Assembly: GCF_000020725.1 (NCBI RefSeq) | Contig: NC_011146.1 | Coordinates: 2,665,501 to 2,729,500, forward strand | Origin: Citrifermentans bemidjiense Bem | Lineage (GTDB): Bacteria > Desulfobacterota > Desulfuromonadia > Geobacterales > Geobacteraceae | DNA: 64,000 nucleotides | Reading direction: 5' to 3' | Shown: positions 32,417 through 43,313 of the stretch, piece by piece | Numbering within the stretch: the first letter of the stretch is position 1 | Layout of the letters: each line of letters starts with the position of its first letter | The notes under the pieces: generated by a model | What the model saw: the letters and a program-made list of their open reading frames with translations, nothing else | Databases searched by the model: none | What the model was told of the DNA's origin: nothing | Translations under genes and position numbers: made by a program

Positions 32417-33151
32417 ATGGCAAAGCTAAACCTGGGGTGCAGCGGTTTCAGCTACAAGCATTGGCGGGGCAACTTCTATCCGGACGACGTCTCGCAAAAG
32501 GCGTGGTTCGCCTTCTACCGCTCGGTCTTTGCTACGGTCGAGTTAAACGTAACCTTCTACCGCATCCCCACGCAGGAAACCTTCAGGCACTGGTACGAGC
32601 AAAGCGGCAAGAACTTCTCGTTTGCCGTCAAGGGGAGCCGGTACATCACCCACATAAAAAGGCTGGTGGACGTCGAGAGCGCGCTGGCCAGATTCTTCGG
32701 AGCCGCGCAAGAGCTTCAGGAGAAATTGCAGGTGGTACTTTGGCAGTTCCCGCCGCAATTCAAAGCGGATCTTCCCGCGCTGGAAAGATTTCTGGATCAG
32801 GTGGCGCAGTATCACGTCAGAAACACGCTTGAATTCAGGAACCAGAGCTGGCTCACCGACGAAGTGGTAGCCCTTTGCAAGAGCCGCAACATCTCACTGT
32901 GCATGGCGGACCACCCCCCGTTCATCGACACCCTCCCCGTCACGGCGGACTTCGTCTACATCCGCAGGCACGGCATGGAGGGGAGCTACAACGGGTTCTA
33001 TACGAGCGAACAGCTGGAAAAGGATGCGGCGAGGATCAGGAGCTACCTGGACCGGCAGCTCGACGTGTACATCTATTACAACAACGACATGGGCGGAGCT
33101 GCACCCCAGAACGCGCAGGAACTGGCTTCCATGCTGAAGGAACCCGACTAG
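32417..33151 (+). CDS. DUF72 (YecE-like) family protein
   Basis: A 244-residue TIM-barrel protein of unknown function. Family hallmarks are LGCSGFSYKHWRGNFYP at the N-terminus, ELNVTFYRIP, FAVKGSRYITHIKRL and the C-terminal YIYYNNDMGGAAPQNA. GGGGG seven bases before the ATG at 32417 is preferred over the longer reading from 32381, which would overlap PAP2. It lies 17 bases after PAP2, so the two are probably co-transcribed. Confidence 0.9.
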   Translation: MAKLNLGCSGFSYKHWRGNFYPDDVSQKAWFAFYRSVFATVELNVTFYRIPTQETFRHWYEQSGKNFSFAVKGSRYITHIKRLVDVESALARFFGAAQELQEKLQVVLWQFPPQFKADLPALERFLDQVAQYHVRNTLEFRNQSWLTDEVVALCKSRNISLCMADHPPFIDTLPVTADFVYIRRHGMEGSYNGFYTSEQLEKDAARIRSYLDRQLDVYIYYNNDMGGAAPQNAQELASMLKEPD

Positions 33152-33264
33152 GCCCCGCCTCCCCCAGAGCTAAATCCCCCCCGTCCCCCCTTCTCAAAGG
33201 GGTGAGCACAATAGCAACTCCTCCACAAAGAGGGGAAAGGTAATTCCTCTACCCCCACCATGAT

Positions 33265-33810
33265 TCAAAGCGGCGGACCGCTTACCTGCTGCAGAGCGCT
33301 CTCCAGAGTCTGATCGCCTACGGTGAGATAGAGGTTCCCTTCGGTGACGGTGAGGGACCAGGAGATGACGCGCTGCAGGTCTGTGGCAAGTTGTGAAAGG
33401 AAACCGAAATCGAGAGCGACAACGGTCAGGTTGGGGATCGAGGCGAGCTTCACCTGATGCTGCGGCAGCCAGCGGTTCAGCCCGGAACCGAAGGCAAAGA
33501 GGATGGCGCGCTCGACGTGCCGGCAGGACTTGGCGAGCTTTTCGGGATCGGGGAGCCCCACCTCGACCCACAGTTGCACCCTCCCATCGGGCCCCTTGCT
33601 CCAGAGATCCGGCTCGTCGCCGGAGCCGACCCCCTTGGTGAAGACGAGCTCCTCGCGGAAGCACAGGGCATACGCCAGCAGGCGAGCCAAGAGCCTTTCC
33701 GCAGTTTCGGAGGGGTGTTGCGCGATGGTGGTCTGCAGTTGCTCGTAGATCTGGCGGTCGAGATCGGAAAGCTGCACTGAAGCGCGGTAAATCGTAGAGG
33801 GAAGTGCCAT
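33265..33810 (-). CDS. YaeQ family protein
   Basis: The 181-residue protein matches YaeQ in full: STIYRASVQLSDLDRQIYE at the N-terminus, PSETAERLLARLLAYALCF, and WVEVGLPDPEKLAKSCRHVE. The fold resembles PD-(D/E)XK nucleases, but the function is unknown. The ATG is three bases beyond the YkgJ-type stop, with no strong SD, so it probably relies on coupling. Confidence 0.9.
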   Translation of the reverse strand: MALPSTIYRASVQLSDLDRQIYEQLQTTIAQHPSETAERLLARLLAYALCFREELVFTKGVGSGDEPDLWSKGPDGRVQLWVEVGLPDPEKLAKSCRHVERAILFAFGSGLNRWLPQHQVKLASIPNLTVVALDFGFLSQLATDLQRVISWSLTVTEGNLYLTVGDQTLESALQQVSGPPL

Positions 33811-33813
33811 TAG

Positions 33814-34503
33814 TTAATCCAATCCTTGAGGTTGTCCGGTATCGCTTTTCAGCACGCCGCGCCAGTCGCAGTTCTCGAAATCGATCAAAAGCGCGGTCGG
33901 TATCAAGGTGTCCACTTCGCTAAGCCTTTCGCCTACAAGTGCCGTCGTAAACTCCCTGAAAAGCGCCACCTCCTCGTGCAGCATCTCGTCGAAGGGGGCC
34001 CTGAGCCCGTCCATCCGGAGCGGGTCGGCATCGGTGAAGTTCATGGTGCACCACTCGTCGTGCATGACCTCGCCGCCGGTATCGACCAGCGGTATGCCGT
34101 GCAGCCGGCAGGTCATGGGGCGGGTTTGGTAGACCAGGCAACGGCCGTCATCTCCCAGCAGCACACAGGGGGTCTCATCCTCGTCGGGCATGAGAACTTC
34201 CCACTCCTCCTCGTCGCGGTAGTTCAAGAGGTACGGGTGGTCGAACTCGGGCCATGCCTCGCGCATCAGGGCGAGCCTGTCGCGGCACTTGACCAGCACC
34301 GTCTCCCTGGTGGCCTCGGGGAGCTGGTCGAACCCGAGCTTCAGGTAATAGGCGTCGAGGAGCGTGATGTCAAAGGTGGAGCGGCAGCAGGCAGAGCAGC
34401 CGCTCTTGCAGGCGATGCTCTCCGGGTAGAGCTCCATCGAGCGGGCGAACCAGGCATCGACCTTATCGAGCAAAATCCGAAATTTAGTCAGTACTTCTTG
34501 CAT
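33814..34503 (-). CDS. YkgJ family zinc- or iron-binding cysteine cluster protein
   Basis: A 229-residue protein with the CxxxCxxCC cluster (CKSGCSACC near residue 33), CVLL...GRCLVYQTRPMTCRLHG near 115 and DEWCTMNF near 150: the pattern of the UPF0153/YkgJ metal-binding family. The role is unknown. AAAGG precedes the ATG at 34503; the longer frame to 34554 reads through intergenic CACAGAGG repeats. It is coupled to yaeQ downstream. Confidence 0.88.
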   Translation of the reverse strand: MQEVLTKFRILLDKVDAWFARSMELYPESIACKSGCSACCRSTFDITLLDAYYLKLGFDQLPEATRETVLVKCRDRLALMREAWPEFDHPYLLNYRDEEEWEVLMPDEDETPCVLLGDDGRCLVYQTRPMTCRLHGIPLVDTGGEVMHDEWCTMNFTDADPLRMDGLRAPFDEMLHEEVALFREFTTALVGERLSEVDTLIPTALLIDFENCDWRGVLKSDTGQPQGLD

Positions 34504-34509
34504 AGAACC

Positions 34510-34660
34510 TTTAAGCATTACCACAGAGGTCACAGTGGTACACGGAGGACACAAAGGAAAGGCTAAAAGAAAGGGGAAAACCGGGTTCTCCCCCGTTTGA
34601 AGATTTTCCTCTGTGCCCTCAGTGAACCTCCGGGACCTCTGTGTTCCGCAGTTCGCATTT
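34510..34660. repeat. CACAGAGG-type short repeats in inverted arms
   Basis: The left arm (34512-34555) reads ACCACAGAGGTCACAGTGG, then CACGGAGGACACAAAGG. The right arm (34610-34650) reads CCTCTGTGCCCTCAGTGAACC and CGGGACCTCTGTG, an approximate reverse complement. Units recur every 9-10 bases. No gene is seen between the ykgJ-type start and the pyrE terminator. Confidence 0.75.
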
Positions 34661-34664
34661 GTCT

Positions 34665-34699
34665 AAAAACAAAGGCGGCAATAGTTTCATTGCCGCCTT
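34665..34699 (-). terminator. pyrE operon terminator
   Basis: On the minus strand GGCGGCAAT-GAAACT-ATTGCCGCC is a perfect nine-base stem followed by TTTGTTTTT, about 25 bases after the pyrE stop. Confidence 0.92.
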
Positions 34700-34723
34700 C
34701 GGTGAAATACTATCTACCGTTTG

Positions 34724-35272
34724 TTAGGCAAGGATCTCGGACTTGGTGAAGATGGACTTGAGCCAGTACCCTTCGGCCTCGATGTTCTCGCGGCCCCCTT
34801 CTTCACGGTCGACCAGGGTGACTACACCCAGAACCACAAGCCCTTCCTCTTCGGCGCGCTTGATCGCCTTGATGGAGGAACCGCCGCTGGTGACGACGTC
34901 CTCGACGATGACGACCTTGGAGCCGGGCTTCAGGTTCTTCCTTCCTTCCAGCCAGGCGCCGGTACCGTGACCTTTGGGCTCCTTCCTGATGATGAAGCCG
35001 GGAACCGGTTTCCCCGCCAGGAAGCTGGCGATGGAGGTGGCGGTCGCGATCGGGTCGGCGCCGAGGGTGAGCCCCCCTACCCCTTCCACCCCTTCGACGT
35101 CTTTGATCGCGTCGAAGAAGAGCTTGCCGGTGAGGTAGCCACCTTCCGGGTGCAGCGTGGTCTGCTTGCCGTCAAAGTAGAAATCGCTCTGGCGACCGGA
35201 GGCCAGGGTGACGTTCCTCTTCTCGTAGGACAGCTCTATGATGATCTTCTTCAGCCTTTCCTTCTCGCTCAT
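34724..35272 (-). CDS. pyrE: orotate phosphoribosyltransferase
   Basis: Transfers phosphoribose from PRPP to orotate in UMP synthesis. The 182 residues carry the PRPP loop VVIVEDVVTSGGS near residue 118 and the dimer-loop residues around RKEPKGHGTG. The start overlaps the purF stop by one base, so a pyrimidine gene ends an otherwise purine operon. Confidence 0.95.
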   Translation of the reverse strand: MSEKERLKKIIIELSYEKRNVTLASGRQSDFYFDGKQTTLHPEGGYLTGKLFFDAIKDVEGVEGVGGLTLGADPIATATSIASFLAGKPVPGFIIRKEPKGHGTGAWLEGRKNLKPGSKVVIVEDVVTSGGSSIKAIKRAEEEGLVVLGVVTLVDREEGGRENIEAEGYWLKSIFTKSEILA

Positions 35273-36705
35273 TATTTCTCGATCTCCTTTTCGAATAGCC
35301 CCATCTGCGGCTCGTCCTGGTCGAGAAGCCGCGGGAATTTTACCGGGTAGCCCCCGGTGAAGCAGGCAGTGCAGAAGCCGGCATTTTCCGCGCCGACGGA
35401 TGACATGAGACCTTCTTCGGAAAGATAGCCGAGCGAGTCGGCCGTTATGTAGCGGCGGATCTCGTCGAGCGAGTGCGACGAGGAGATCAGCTCTTTACGG
35501 TTGGGGGTATCGATCCCGTAGTAGCAGGGGTAGCTGGTCGGAGGCGAAGAGATGCGCACGTGCACTTCCCTCGCGCCTGCGTTGCGGATCATCTTGACGA
35601 TTTTCCTGGAGGTGGTGCCGCGCACGATGGAGTCGTCGATGACGACCACGCGCTTGTCCTTCAGCACCTCGCGCACCGGGTTCAGCTTGATCTTGACGCC
35701 GAAGTGGCGGATGGCCTGCTGCGGCTCGATGAAGGTACGCCCCACGTAGTGGTTGCGGATCAGCCCCAGCTCGAACGGGATGCCGGACTCCTCGGCGTAG
35801 CCGAGCGCCGCGGGAACCCCGGAATCGGGGATCGGGATGACGATGTCGGCGTCCACCCTGTGTTCGCGGGCCAACTGGCGCCCCTGCTCCTTGCGCACTT
35901 GGTACACGTTTTTCCCGAAGATGTGGGAGTCGGGACGGGCGAAATAGACGAATTCGAAGATGCAGGGGGTGGGATCGACCTTCTTGAACGGGAAGAAGGA
36001 GGACATGCCGTTTTTATCGACGACTATCATCTCGCCCGGCGCGATCTCGCGGATGAATTCGGCATCGATGAGGTCGAGGGCGCAGCTCTCGGAAGCCACC
36101 ACATAGGAGCCCCCCAGGCGCCCGAGGCAAAGCGGACGGAAACCGTTGGGGTCGCGGACGGCGACCATGCGGGTTTCGGTCAGGAAGAGCAGGCAGTAGG
36201 CCCCCTGGATGCGGCTGAGCGCGTCGGTGAGCCGGTCCTGCAGCGAGATGGCCTTCGAGGTTGCCAGAAGGTGCACGATGATCTCGGTGTCCATGGTCGT
36301 CTGGAAGATCGATCCGTACGCTTCGAGCTCATCCTTGATGATCTGGGCGTTGACGATGTTGCCGTTATGGGCCACGGCGATGGAGCCGCGGGAGTAGTCC
36401 ACCATGATCGGCTGCACGTTCTTGATCACCGACGAGCCGGTGGTGGAGTACCTGACGTGGCCTATGGCAGCCTTGCCCGGCAGCGATTTGAAGATTTCCT
36501 GATTGCCGAAAACGTCGGCGACAAGTCCCATGCTCTTGTGGGAGTGCAGGTTGTTTCCGTCGGAGGAGACGATACCGCAACTTTCCTGTCCCCTGTGCTG
36601 AAGGGCGTAGAGTCCGAGGTAGGTGAGGTTCGAGGCCTCCGGGTGGTTGAATACACCGAAAATGCCGCACTCTTCTTCGGGCCTGCGCATCATCATTTCT
36701 TCCAC
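35272..36705 (-). CDS. purF: amidophosphoribosyltransferase
   Basis: First committed step of purine synthesis. GTG start with AAGGAG seven bases upstream. A short propeptide precedes the N-terminal nucleophile cysteine in EECGIFGVF, followed by the PRPP motif [14 protein letters not shown] near residue 350. Four cysteines (in [15 protein letters not shown] and FCTACF) match the [4Fe-4S] ligands of the Bacillus subtilis-type enzyme, so this is probably an oxygen-sensitive iron-sulfur form. It is followed immediately by pyrE. Confidence 0.95.
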   Translation of the reverse strand: MEEMMMRRPEEECGIFGVFNHPEASNLTYLGLYALQHRGQESCGIVSSDGNNLHSHKSMGLVADVFGNQEIFKSLPGKAAIGHVRYSTTGSSVIKNVQPIMVDYSRGSIAVAHNGNIVNAQIIKDELEAYGSIFQTTMDTEIIVHLLATSKAISLQDRLTDALSRIQGAYCLLFLTETRMVAVRDPNGFRPLCLGRLGGSYVVASESCALDLIDAEFIREIAPGEMIVVDKNGMSSFFPFKKVDPTPCIFEFVYFARPDSHIFGKNVYQVRKEQGRQLAREHRVDADIVIPIPDSGVPAALGYAEESGIPFELGLIRNHYVGRTFIEPQQAIRHFGVKIKLNPVREVLKDKRVVVIDDSIVRGTTSRKIVKMIRNAGAREVHVRISSPPTSYPCYYGIDTPNRKELISSSHSLDEIRRYITADSLGYLSEEGLMSSVGAENAGFCTACFTGGYPVKFPRLLDQDEPQMGLFEKEIEK

Positions 36706-36864
36706 GACTGCTCCTTATAAAAGAACTGCTTACCTGTCGATCCTTCTTTGTATCCCCGAAGGGATCGTCCACCATTCTTCCCCTCGGTGGGGAGATCAGT
36801 CCATCCCCGAAGGGAGACAGGCACCTGGCGGAGCCAGTCCCCTTTCGGTGGGGGGAAGACTTAT
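36706..36864. repeat. purQ-purF spacer with CCCCGAAGGGA repeats and a GGAGACAGGC palindrome
   Basis: CCCCGAAGGGA occurs at about 36755 and 36804, each followed by a CGGTGGGGAG/GGTGGGGGG motif. Between them, at 36812-36845, lies GGGAGACAGGCACCTGGCGG/AGCCAGTCCCC, nearly the same as the palindrome at 16391-16420. No coding sequence is seen. Confidence 0.75.
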
Positions 36865-37689
36865 CTAGAAGTTTTCCTTCACGTACTTAGCCGCGTTCTT
36901 GAAGAAAATCAGCCCCTCGCCCTCTTCCGGCAGGTCCTCTCTAGTCCAGCGCGGGTGCTGGGTCCGGTGCACGAACGCCTCGGGGTGCGGCATGAGCCCC
37001 ATGACCCTGCCGGTCTCGTCGCAGATGCCGGCGATGGCGTTGACGGAGCCGTTGGGGTTCTCGGGGAACTCCATGGTCGGTGCCGCGTAGTGCTTGTCGG
37101 AGTACTTGAGGCAGGTGAGGTGCTTCGTCTCGATCGCTTCGAGCGTATTGGCGTCGTCCACCAGGAACTTACCTTCGCCGTGGCGCACGGGAAGGTAGAC
37201 CCCGCCCTCGATGCCGCGGGTGTACAACGACGGGGAAGCCGCGTCGCACTTCAGGTAGCACCAGCGGTCCTGGAAACGGCCGTTGGCGTTGTAGGTCAGC
37301 GTCGCGGTCTGATTCAGATAATTGCCCCCCAGAGCCGGGAGCATCCCCATCTTCACCAGGAGCTGGAACCCGTTGCAGACGCCCAAGATAAGCTTGCCGT
37401 CGGCGATGAAGCGGGAGATCTGGTCCACCAGGAGCTCCCCCTTCCCTTCTACCGCTGCGTAGCGCAGCCGGTTCGCCTGCGCTTTGGCGCTCCCCAGGTC
37501 GTCGCCGTCGAGGAAGCCGCCGGTCAAGTTGAGGAAGTGGTAATCGTCCAGGCTCACTTCGCCGGACATAAGTTCCGATATATGGGCGATGCGCGCCTCG
37601 TCGAAGCCGCCCAGGCGGCAGGCGTGGGCCGCCTCCATTTCGCAGTTGGTGCCGTTGCCTGTTATGACTAGCGCTTTAGCCTTTGTCAT
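36865..37689 (-). CDS. purQ: phosphoribosylformylglycinamidine synthase, glutaminase subunit
   Basis: Supplies ammonia to PurL. The class I glutamine amidotransferase triad is visible: cysteine in LGVCNGFQLL near residue 104 and HPE in LMPHPEAF near 238. The oxyanion region is NLTGGFLDGDDLG. The length of 274 is that of free-standing PurQ with insertions. ATG at 37689 has AGGAC upstream. It lies between purL and purF. Confidence 0.94.
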   Translation of the reverse strand: MTKAKALVITGNGTNCEMEAAHACRLGGFDEARIAHISELMSGEVSLDDYHFLNLTGGFLDGDDLGSAKAQANRLRYAAVEGKGELLVDQISRFIADGKLILGVCNGFQLLVKMGMLPALGGNYLNQTATLTYNANGRFQDRWCYLKCDAASPSLYTRGIEGGVYLPVRHGEGKFLVDDANTLEAIETKHLTCLKYSDKHYAAPTMEFPENPNGSVNAIAGICDETGRVMGLMPHPEAFVHRTQHPRWTREDLPEEGEGLIFFKNAAKYVKENF

Positions 37690-37776
37690 CAAATAAGTCC
37701 TCTATGAAAAGATTGGTAGCGGGAAGCAACGCCGTTCATTATGGCATAACCCGCATTTTTTCTGCATATAAAGATT

Positions 37777-40767
37777 TTACAGATCCTTCAGCGGCTCCTG
37801 CCAAGCGGCCTTCAGCTCGGAAATAGCCGAGTTGACCACCACTTTGCCGGAAAGCCCCTTCACCGAAACGTTCTTCGACTCGGTCACCGCGCCGATCTTG
37901 GCGAAGGTGGTTCCGGCCAGCGCCTTCTCGAACGCCGCGGCCTTCTCGGGGCGCACCGTCACCAGAAGCCTCGATGCGGACTCGGAGAAGAGAAGCACCG
38001 CGTCCTTCTTGTCTGCGGCATCCCCCTTGAAGGCGACCTTGGCCAGATCGAGTTCCATGCCGAAACCGCCGGCAAAGGCGCTTTCGGCTGCGGCCACGGC
38101 AAGCCCGCCGTCGGAGAGGTCATGGCAGGACGCCACGAGCCCGGCGTTCAACGCGCCGTGGTAGGCGCGGTAGGTGGCGAGAGCGGCGTTGGCGTCCACT
38201 TTGGGGACGTTGTTGCCGACGTACCCCTTCTGCGCCAGGTACTCGGAGGCGCCCAGCTCGTTCGCGGTAGTGCCCAGGAGGTACACCTGGTCGCCTGCGC
38301 GCTTCGCGTCCATGGTGACGGCGAGGCGCGCGTCCTCCATCTTGCCGATGACCGAGAAGAGCAGGGTCGGCGGGATGGAGATCTTGGTGGTGCCGTCGTA
38401 GAAGTCGTTCTTCATGGAGTCCTTGCCGGAGATGAGCGGCATGGAGAAGACGGTGCAGTAGTCGTAGAGCGCCTTGTTGGCGCGCACCAGCTGGGCCATC
38501 TTGTACGGCCCGTCCGGGGTCCGGTCGGAAAGGACCGGGTCGCACCAGCAGAAGTTGTCCAGGCCGGCCAGAAGGTCGAGCGAGCCGCCCACGGCGACGT
38601 AGTTCCTGAGCCCCTCGTCGATGGCGTTGGCGGCCATGTCGTAGGCGTCGATGTCGCTGTAGCGCGGGCAGATGCCGTGACCCACCACGACCGCTTCGAA
38701 GGAGTCAAGGATCGGGCGCACCACGGCGGCGTCGGACGGGCCGTCGTTGTCGACGCCGGTGAAGGGTTTCACGACGCTACCGCCCTGGACCTCGTGGTCG
38801 TAGCGGCGCACCACGCTCTCCTTGGAGCAGATGTTGAGCGAGGAGAGGAGAGCCTTCAGATCGCCGGTGTAGTCAGCTGCTTCGGCGACTGCCGGTTCTT
38901 CATGAACCGGCTTTGCCCAGCGGGCCGGGATCTGCATCGGCGGCAGCCCCGCGTGCATGAAGGAAAGCGGCAGGTAGGCCACGGTCTTCTCGCCGTAGAG
39001 CATATGGAAGATGCCGGAATCGGTGAAGCTCCCGAGCACGGTCGCTTCCACGTTGAAGCGCTTGGCCATCTCCATGAACGCGTCGATGTTCTCGGGCGGG
39101 ACCGCGAGGCTCATGCGCTCCTGCGCCTCGGAGATCAGGATCTCCCAGGGAGCGAGACCCGGGTACTTGAGGGGCGCCAGGGAGAGGTCGAGCTGGCAGC
39201 CGCCGCACTCCTCGGACATCTCGCCGATGGAGGAGGAAAGCCCCCCCGCCCCGTTGTCGGTGATGAAGCGGTACAGACCCTTGTCGCGGGCGCGGATCAG
39301 GAAGTCGAACATCCTCTTCTGGGTGATCGGGTCGCCAATCTGCACCGCGGAGACCGGCGAATTCTCGTTCAACTCCTCGGAGGAGAAGGTGGCGCCGTGG
39401 ATGCCGTCCTTGCCGATCCTGCCGCCGGTCATGACGATCAGGTCGCCGGGGACGATCCTTTTCTGGTGCGAGGGCTCGTCCTTGATCTTCGCGGGCATGA
39501 TCCCAGCGGTGCCGCAGAATACCAGCGGCTTTCCGGCGAAGCGGTCGTCGAAGACCAGCGAGCCGTTGACGGTCGGGATGCCGCTTTTGTTGCCGCCGTG
39601 CTCCACCCCTTCAACTACCCCCTCGTAGATCCGGCGCGGGTGCAAGAGGCGCTTGGGGAGTTCCTTCCCGTAGAAAGGATCGGCGAAGCAGAAGACGTCG
39701 GTATTGAAGATGAGTTTGGCACCCTTGCCGGTCCCGAACGGGTCGCGGTTGACGCCGACGATGCCGGTCAGCGCCCCGCCGTAGGGGTCGAGCGCGGACG
39801 GGGAGTTGTGGGTCTCGACCTTGAAGACCAGCGACCAGTCGTCGTTGAAGCGGATGACCCCGGCGTTGTCCTTGAAGACGGAGAGGCAGTAGTCCTTCTC
39901 GCCCAGGGCCGCGCGCACGTCGGCGGTGGTCTTCTGGATGAAGCTCTTGAAGAGCGACTTGATCTCCTCGCGGTTCCCCTCGCCGTCCTCGTAGGAGACG
40001 TCGGCGGAGAAGATCTTGTGCTTGCAGTGCTCGGACCAGGTCTGCGCTAAGGCCTCGAGCTCAACGTCGGTGGGCGCCGCGCCAAGGCCGACGCTTTTGC
40101 GCGCCTCAAGAACCTTCGCGTCGCGGTAGTGCGCCTGGATGATCTTCATCTCGTCCAGGGTGAGCGCCAGCACGCCGTCGCGGCTGATGCGCATCAGCTC
40201 CTCGTCGGAGACCTCGAGGTTTACGCTGTTGACAGCGACCTTCGCCTCCCCCTGCACCTTGGGCACGAAGGGAGCAACACCCCCCTGTGCCTTGAAGGAA
40301 GCGGCATCGAGGATCTGGTAGCGCTGGATCAGCGTGTTGCACAAAAGCCCGGTGGCTATTCTTTCGGCGTCCTCACGGGAGAGCTTCCCGGAGATCAGGT
40401 ACTGCACCGAGGTGTAGACCCCTTCGCCCGAAGCGAGCGGGCGGCCCAGGAGGTAGCCGATCGCTTCGCCGGCTGTGCGGCCGACGTTGTCGGTGACGCC
40501 GGCACGGAAACCGACCTCTACCAGGTAGTCGAAGCCGGAAGCGGCGGGCTTGCCTACGCTGTAATTCTGGATGACCGGGTCGCTGAAGGGGCCGGCCGCG
40601 ACCTGCCCCAGTTCCTCAGGGGAGAGCTGCGCGTCGACCGTATATACGTCTATGGTCCGGACCTGGTCCACGTTGAGATGGAGAAAGTGCTCGATCTCCC
40701 GTTTGATCCGTTCGCCGCGAGGGTCGCGGACCTCGTCCTTTAGGGTGATTTCAATCCTGTGGGGCAT
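37777..40767 (-). CDS. purL: phosphoribosylformylglycinamidine synthase, PurS-PurL fusion
   Basis: An ATP-dependent FGAM synthase of 996 residues, intermediate between the small PurL (about 740) and the large PurL with fused glutaminase (about 1300). Residues about 1-165 resemble two PurS-like halves (PHRIEITLKDEVRDPRGERI; FDYLVEVGFRAGVTDNVGRT), then comes the catalytic pair of AIRS-like halves (LAQTWSEHCKHK, KVETHNSPSALDPYGGA, GDLIVMTGGRIGKDGIHGAT). The glutaminase is the separate purQ. AAGGAC precedes the ATG at 40767, which overlaps the end of mscS by 17 bases. Confidence 0.94.
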   Translation of the reverse strand: MPHRIEITLKDEVRDPRGERIKREIEHFLHLNVDQVRTIDVYTVDAQLSPEELGQVAAGPFSDPVIQNYSVGKPAASGFDYLVEVGFRAGVTDNVGRTAGEAIGYLLGRPLASGEGVYTSVQYLISGKLSREDAERIATGLLCNTLIQRYQILDAASFKAQGGVAPFVPKVQGEAKVAVNSVNLEVSDEELMRISRDGVLALTLDEMKIIQAHYRDAKVLEARKSVGLGAAPTDVELEALAQTWSEHCKHKIFSADVSYEDGEGNREEIKSLFKSFIQKTTADVRAALGEKDYCLSVFKDNAGVIRFNDDWSLVFKVETHNSPSALDPYGGALTGIVGVNRDPFGTGKGAKLIFNTDVFCFADPFYGKELPKRLLHPRRIYEGVVEGVEHGGNKSGIPTVNGSLVFDDRFAGKPLVFCGTAGIMPAKIKDEPSHQKRIVPGDLIVMTGGRIGKDGIHGATFSSEELNENSPVSAVQIGDPITQKRMFDFLIRARDKGLYRFITDNGAGGLSSSIGEMSEECGGCQLDLSLAPLKYPGLAPWEILISEAQERMSLAVPPENIDAFMEMAKRFNVEATVLGSFTDSGIFHMLYGEKTVAYLPLSFMHAGLPPMQIPARWAKPVHEEPAVAEAADYTGDLKALLSSLNICSKESVVRRYDHEVQGGSVVKPFTGVDNDGPSDAAVVRPILDSFEAVVVGHGICPRYSDIDAYDMAANAIDEGLRNYVAVGGSLDLLAGLDNFCWCDPVLSDRTPDGPYKMAQLVRANKALYDYCTVFSMPLISGKDSMKNDFYDGTTKISIPPTLLFSVIGKMEDARLAVTMDAKRAGDQVYLLGTTANELGASEYLAQKGYVGNNVPKVDANAALATYRAYHGALNAGLVASCHDLSDGGLAVAAAESAFAGGFGMELDLAKVAFKGDAADKKDAVLLFSESASRLLVTVRPEKAAAFEKALAGTTFAKIGAVTESKNVSVKGLSGKVVVNSAISELKAAWQEPLKDL

Positions 40768-41831
40768 GGTCTGTGTCCTTTTCATATATGACCGTCCGCG
40801 TCGGGTACGGTATGTTGACGCCGTTGTCCTGGAAGCATTTCACCAGGGCGCAGTTGATCTGGTCGGTCGCCTTGACGAGATGGGTGTAGTCGGCGACCCA
40901 GAAGAAGAGCGAGAGGTTCAGGGCGCTGTCGCCGAAATTCATGAAGTACGCCTCGGGAGCCGGTTCGGCAAGAACGTTCGGCGCCGACTTGGCGGTTCGG
41001 ACCAGGAGTTCCTTGGCCCGCTCCGGGTCGCAGTCGTAGCCGATGCCGATGTTGATCCTGCCTTTGCCGCGGACGTCGGGGAAAGCCTGGTTGATGACGG
41101 TGGAGTTGCACAGGTCGGCGTTGGGGATGATCAGGAAGGTGTTGTCCAGCGCCTTGATTTTGGTGCTGCGAAGGCCGATGTCGACCACGTCGCCGGTCTG
41201 GGAGGCAACCTGAATCCTGTCGCCGATCCGGAAGGGACGGTCGAGCATCAGCGTGAACCCGGAGATCATGTTGGCCAGCGTGTCCTTGGCGGCGAGACCG
41301 ATGGCCAGAGAGCCGACCCCCAGAGCCGTCACCAGGGAGAGGATGTCGTAGTTGAAGTGCTTGAGGGTGATGATGAGCGCCGTGATGATCAGGAAGATGG
41401 TGCAGAGCTTCTCGATCAGCGGCATCAGCTGGCGGCTCATCTCCGGGCCGGCGACCCGGTCGCCGAAACGCTCAAGCATCTCGTTGACGATCCGGAACGC
41501 GACCGTGGTGATGATGGCGATGTTGATCACGAACAGGATGCCGGCCGCTATCACCCCGATTCTTTCGGGGAGCGGCAGACGCTTGATGGCGAAGTAGAGG
41601 CCGGCGCAGTTGACCAGGACCATGACCGGGCCGGAGACGATCTCCAGTATCCGGTCGTCGAGGTCCGTCTCCGTATAGGCGCACAGGCGAGTCCCGACCT
41701 TGGCCAGGACCCGCTGCAGGAGCCTCGATAGGAGATAAAAGCCGGCGATGATACCGACCGATATGAACAGTTGCTTGGCCCAGAAGAGATAGAAGGGATC
41801 CATCTCGTTGGGCGTCAGGTAGTACAAAAGG

Positions 41832-41839
<8 letters not shown>
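40751..41839 (-). CDS. MscS family mechanosensitive channel
   Basis: A 362-residue channel with four or five N-terminal membrane helices, the pore helix and beta-domain signature LGVGSLAIGLAAKDTLANMI followed by GFTLMLDRPFRIGDRIQV, and a C-terminal cytoplasmic domain. It would release osmolytes during hypo-osmotic shock. The GTG start overlaps purB by eight bases, and its end overlaps purL by 17, so it is embedded in the purine operon. Confidence 0.92.
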
Positions 41840-43127
<1,288 letters not shown>

Positions 43128-43139
43128 TAGTCATTTCCC

Positions 43140-43313
43140 CCTTAAATAAACAGATTAAGATTAAGATTGAGATTAAGATCGAGATAAAGATAAAGATAAA
43201 GATAAAGAACTGCAAAGCTTAAAGAACCAAAGAAGTAAAAGGTCAAGAGATGATTGTCTTAATCTTGGTCTTGACCTTAGTCTCTATCTCTATCTCTATC
43301 TTTATCTGTAGTT
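43140..43313. repeat. GATTAA/GATAAA hexamer arrays in inverted arms, locus 1
   Basis: Left arm 43150-43206: repeated AGATTAAG and AGATAAAG, about ten hexamers. Right arm 43255-43311: TCTTAATCTTGG then CTATCTCTATCTTTATC, the reverse complement in type. The loop is about 50 bases. It fills the gap between the MBL hydrolase stop and purB. No gene is seen. Confidence 0.85.

Noticed and set aside
38122-40050. Long plus-strand open frame of 642 codons
   Set aside because: It is antisense to purL, whose motifs and length are unambiguous. The frame is a by-product of high GC and has shadow-type composition rich in Val, Gly, Asp and His.
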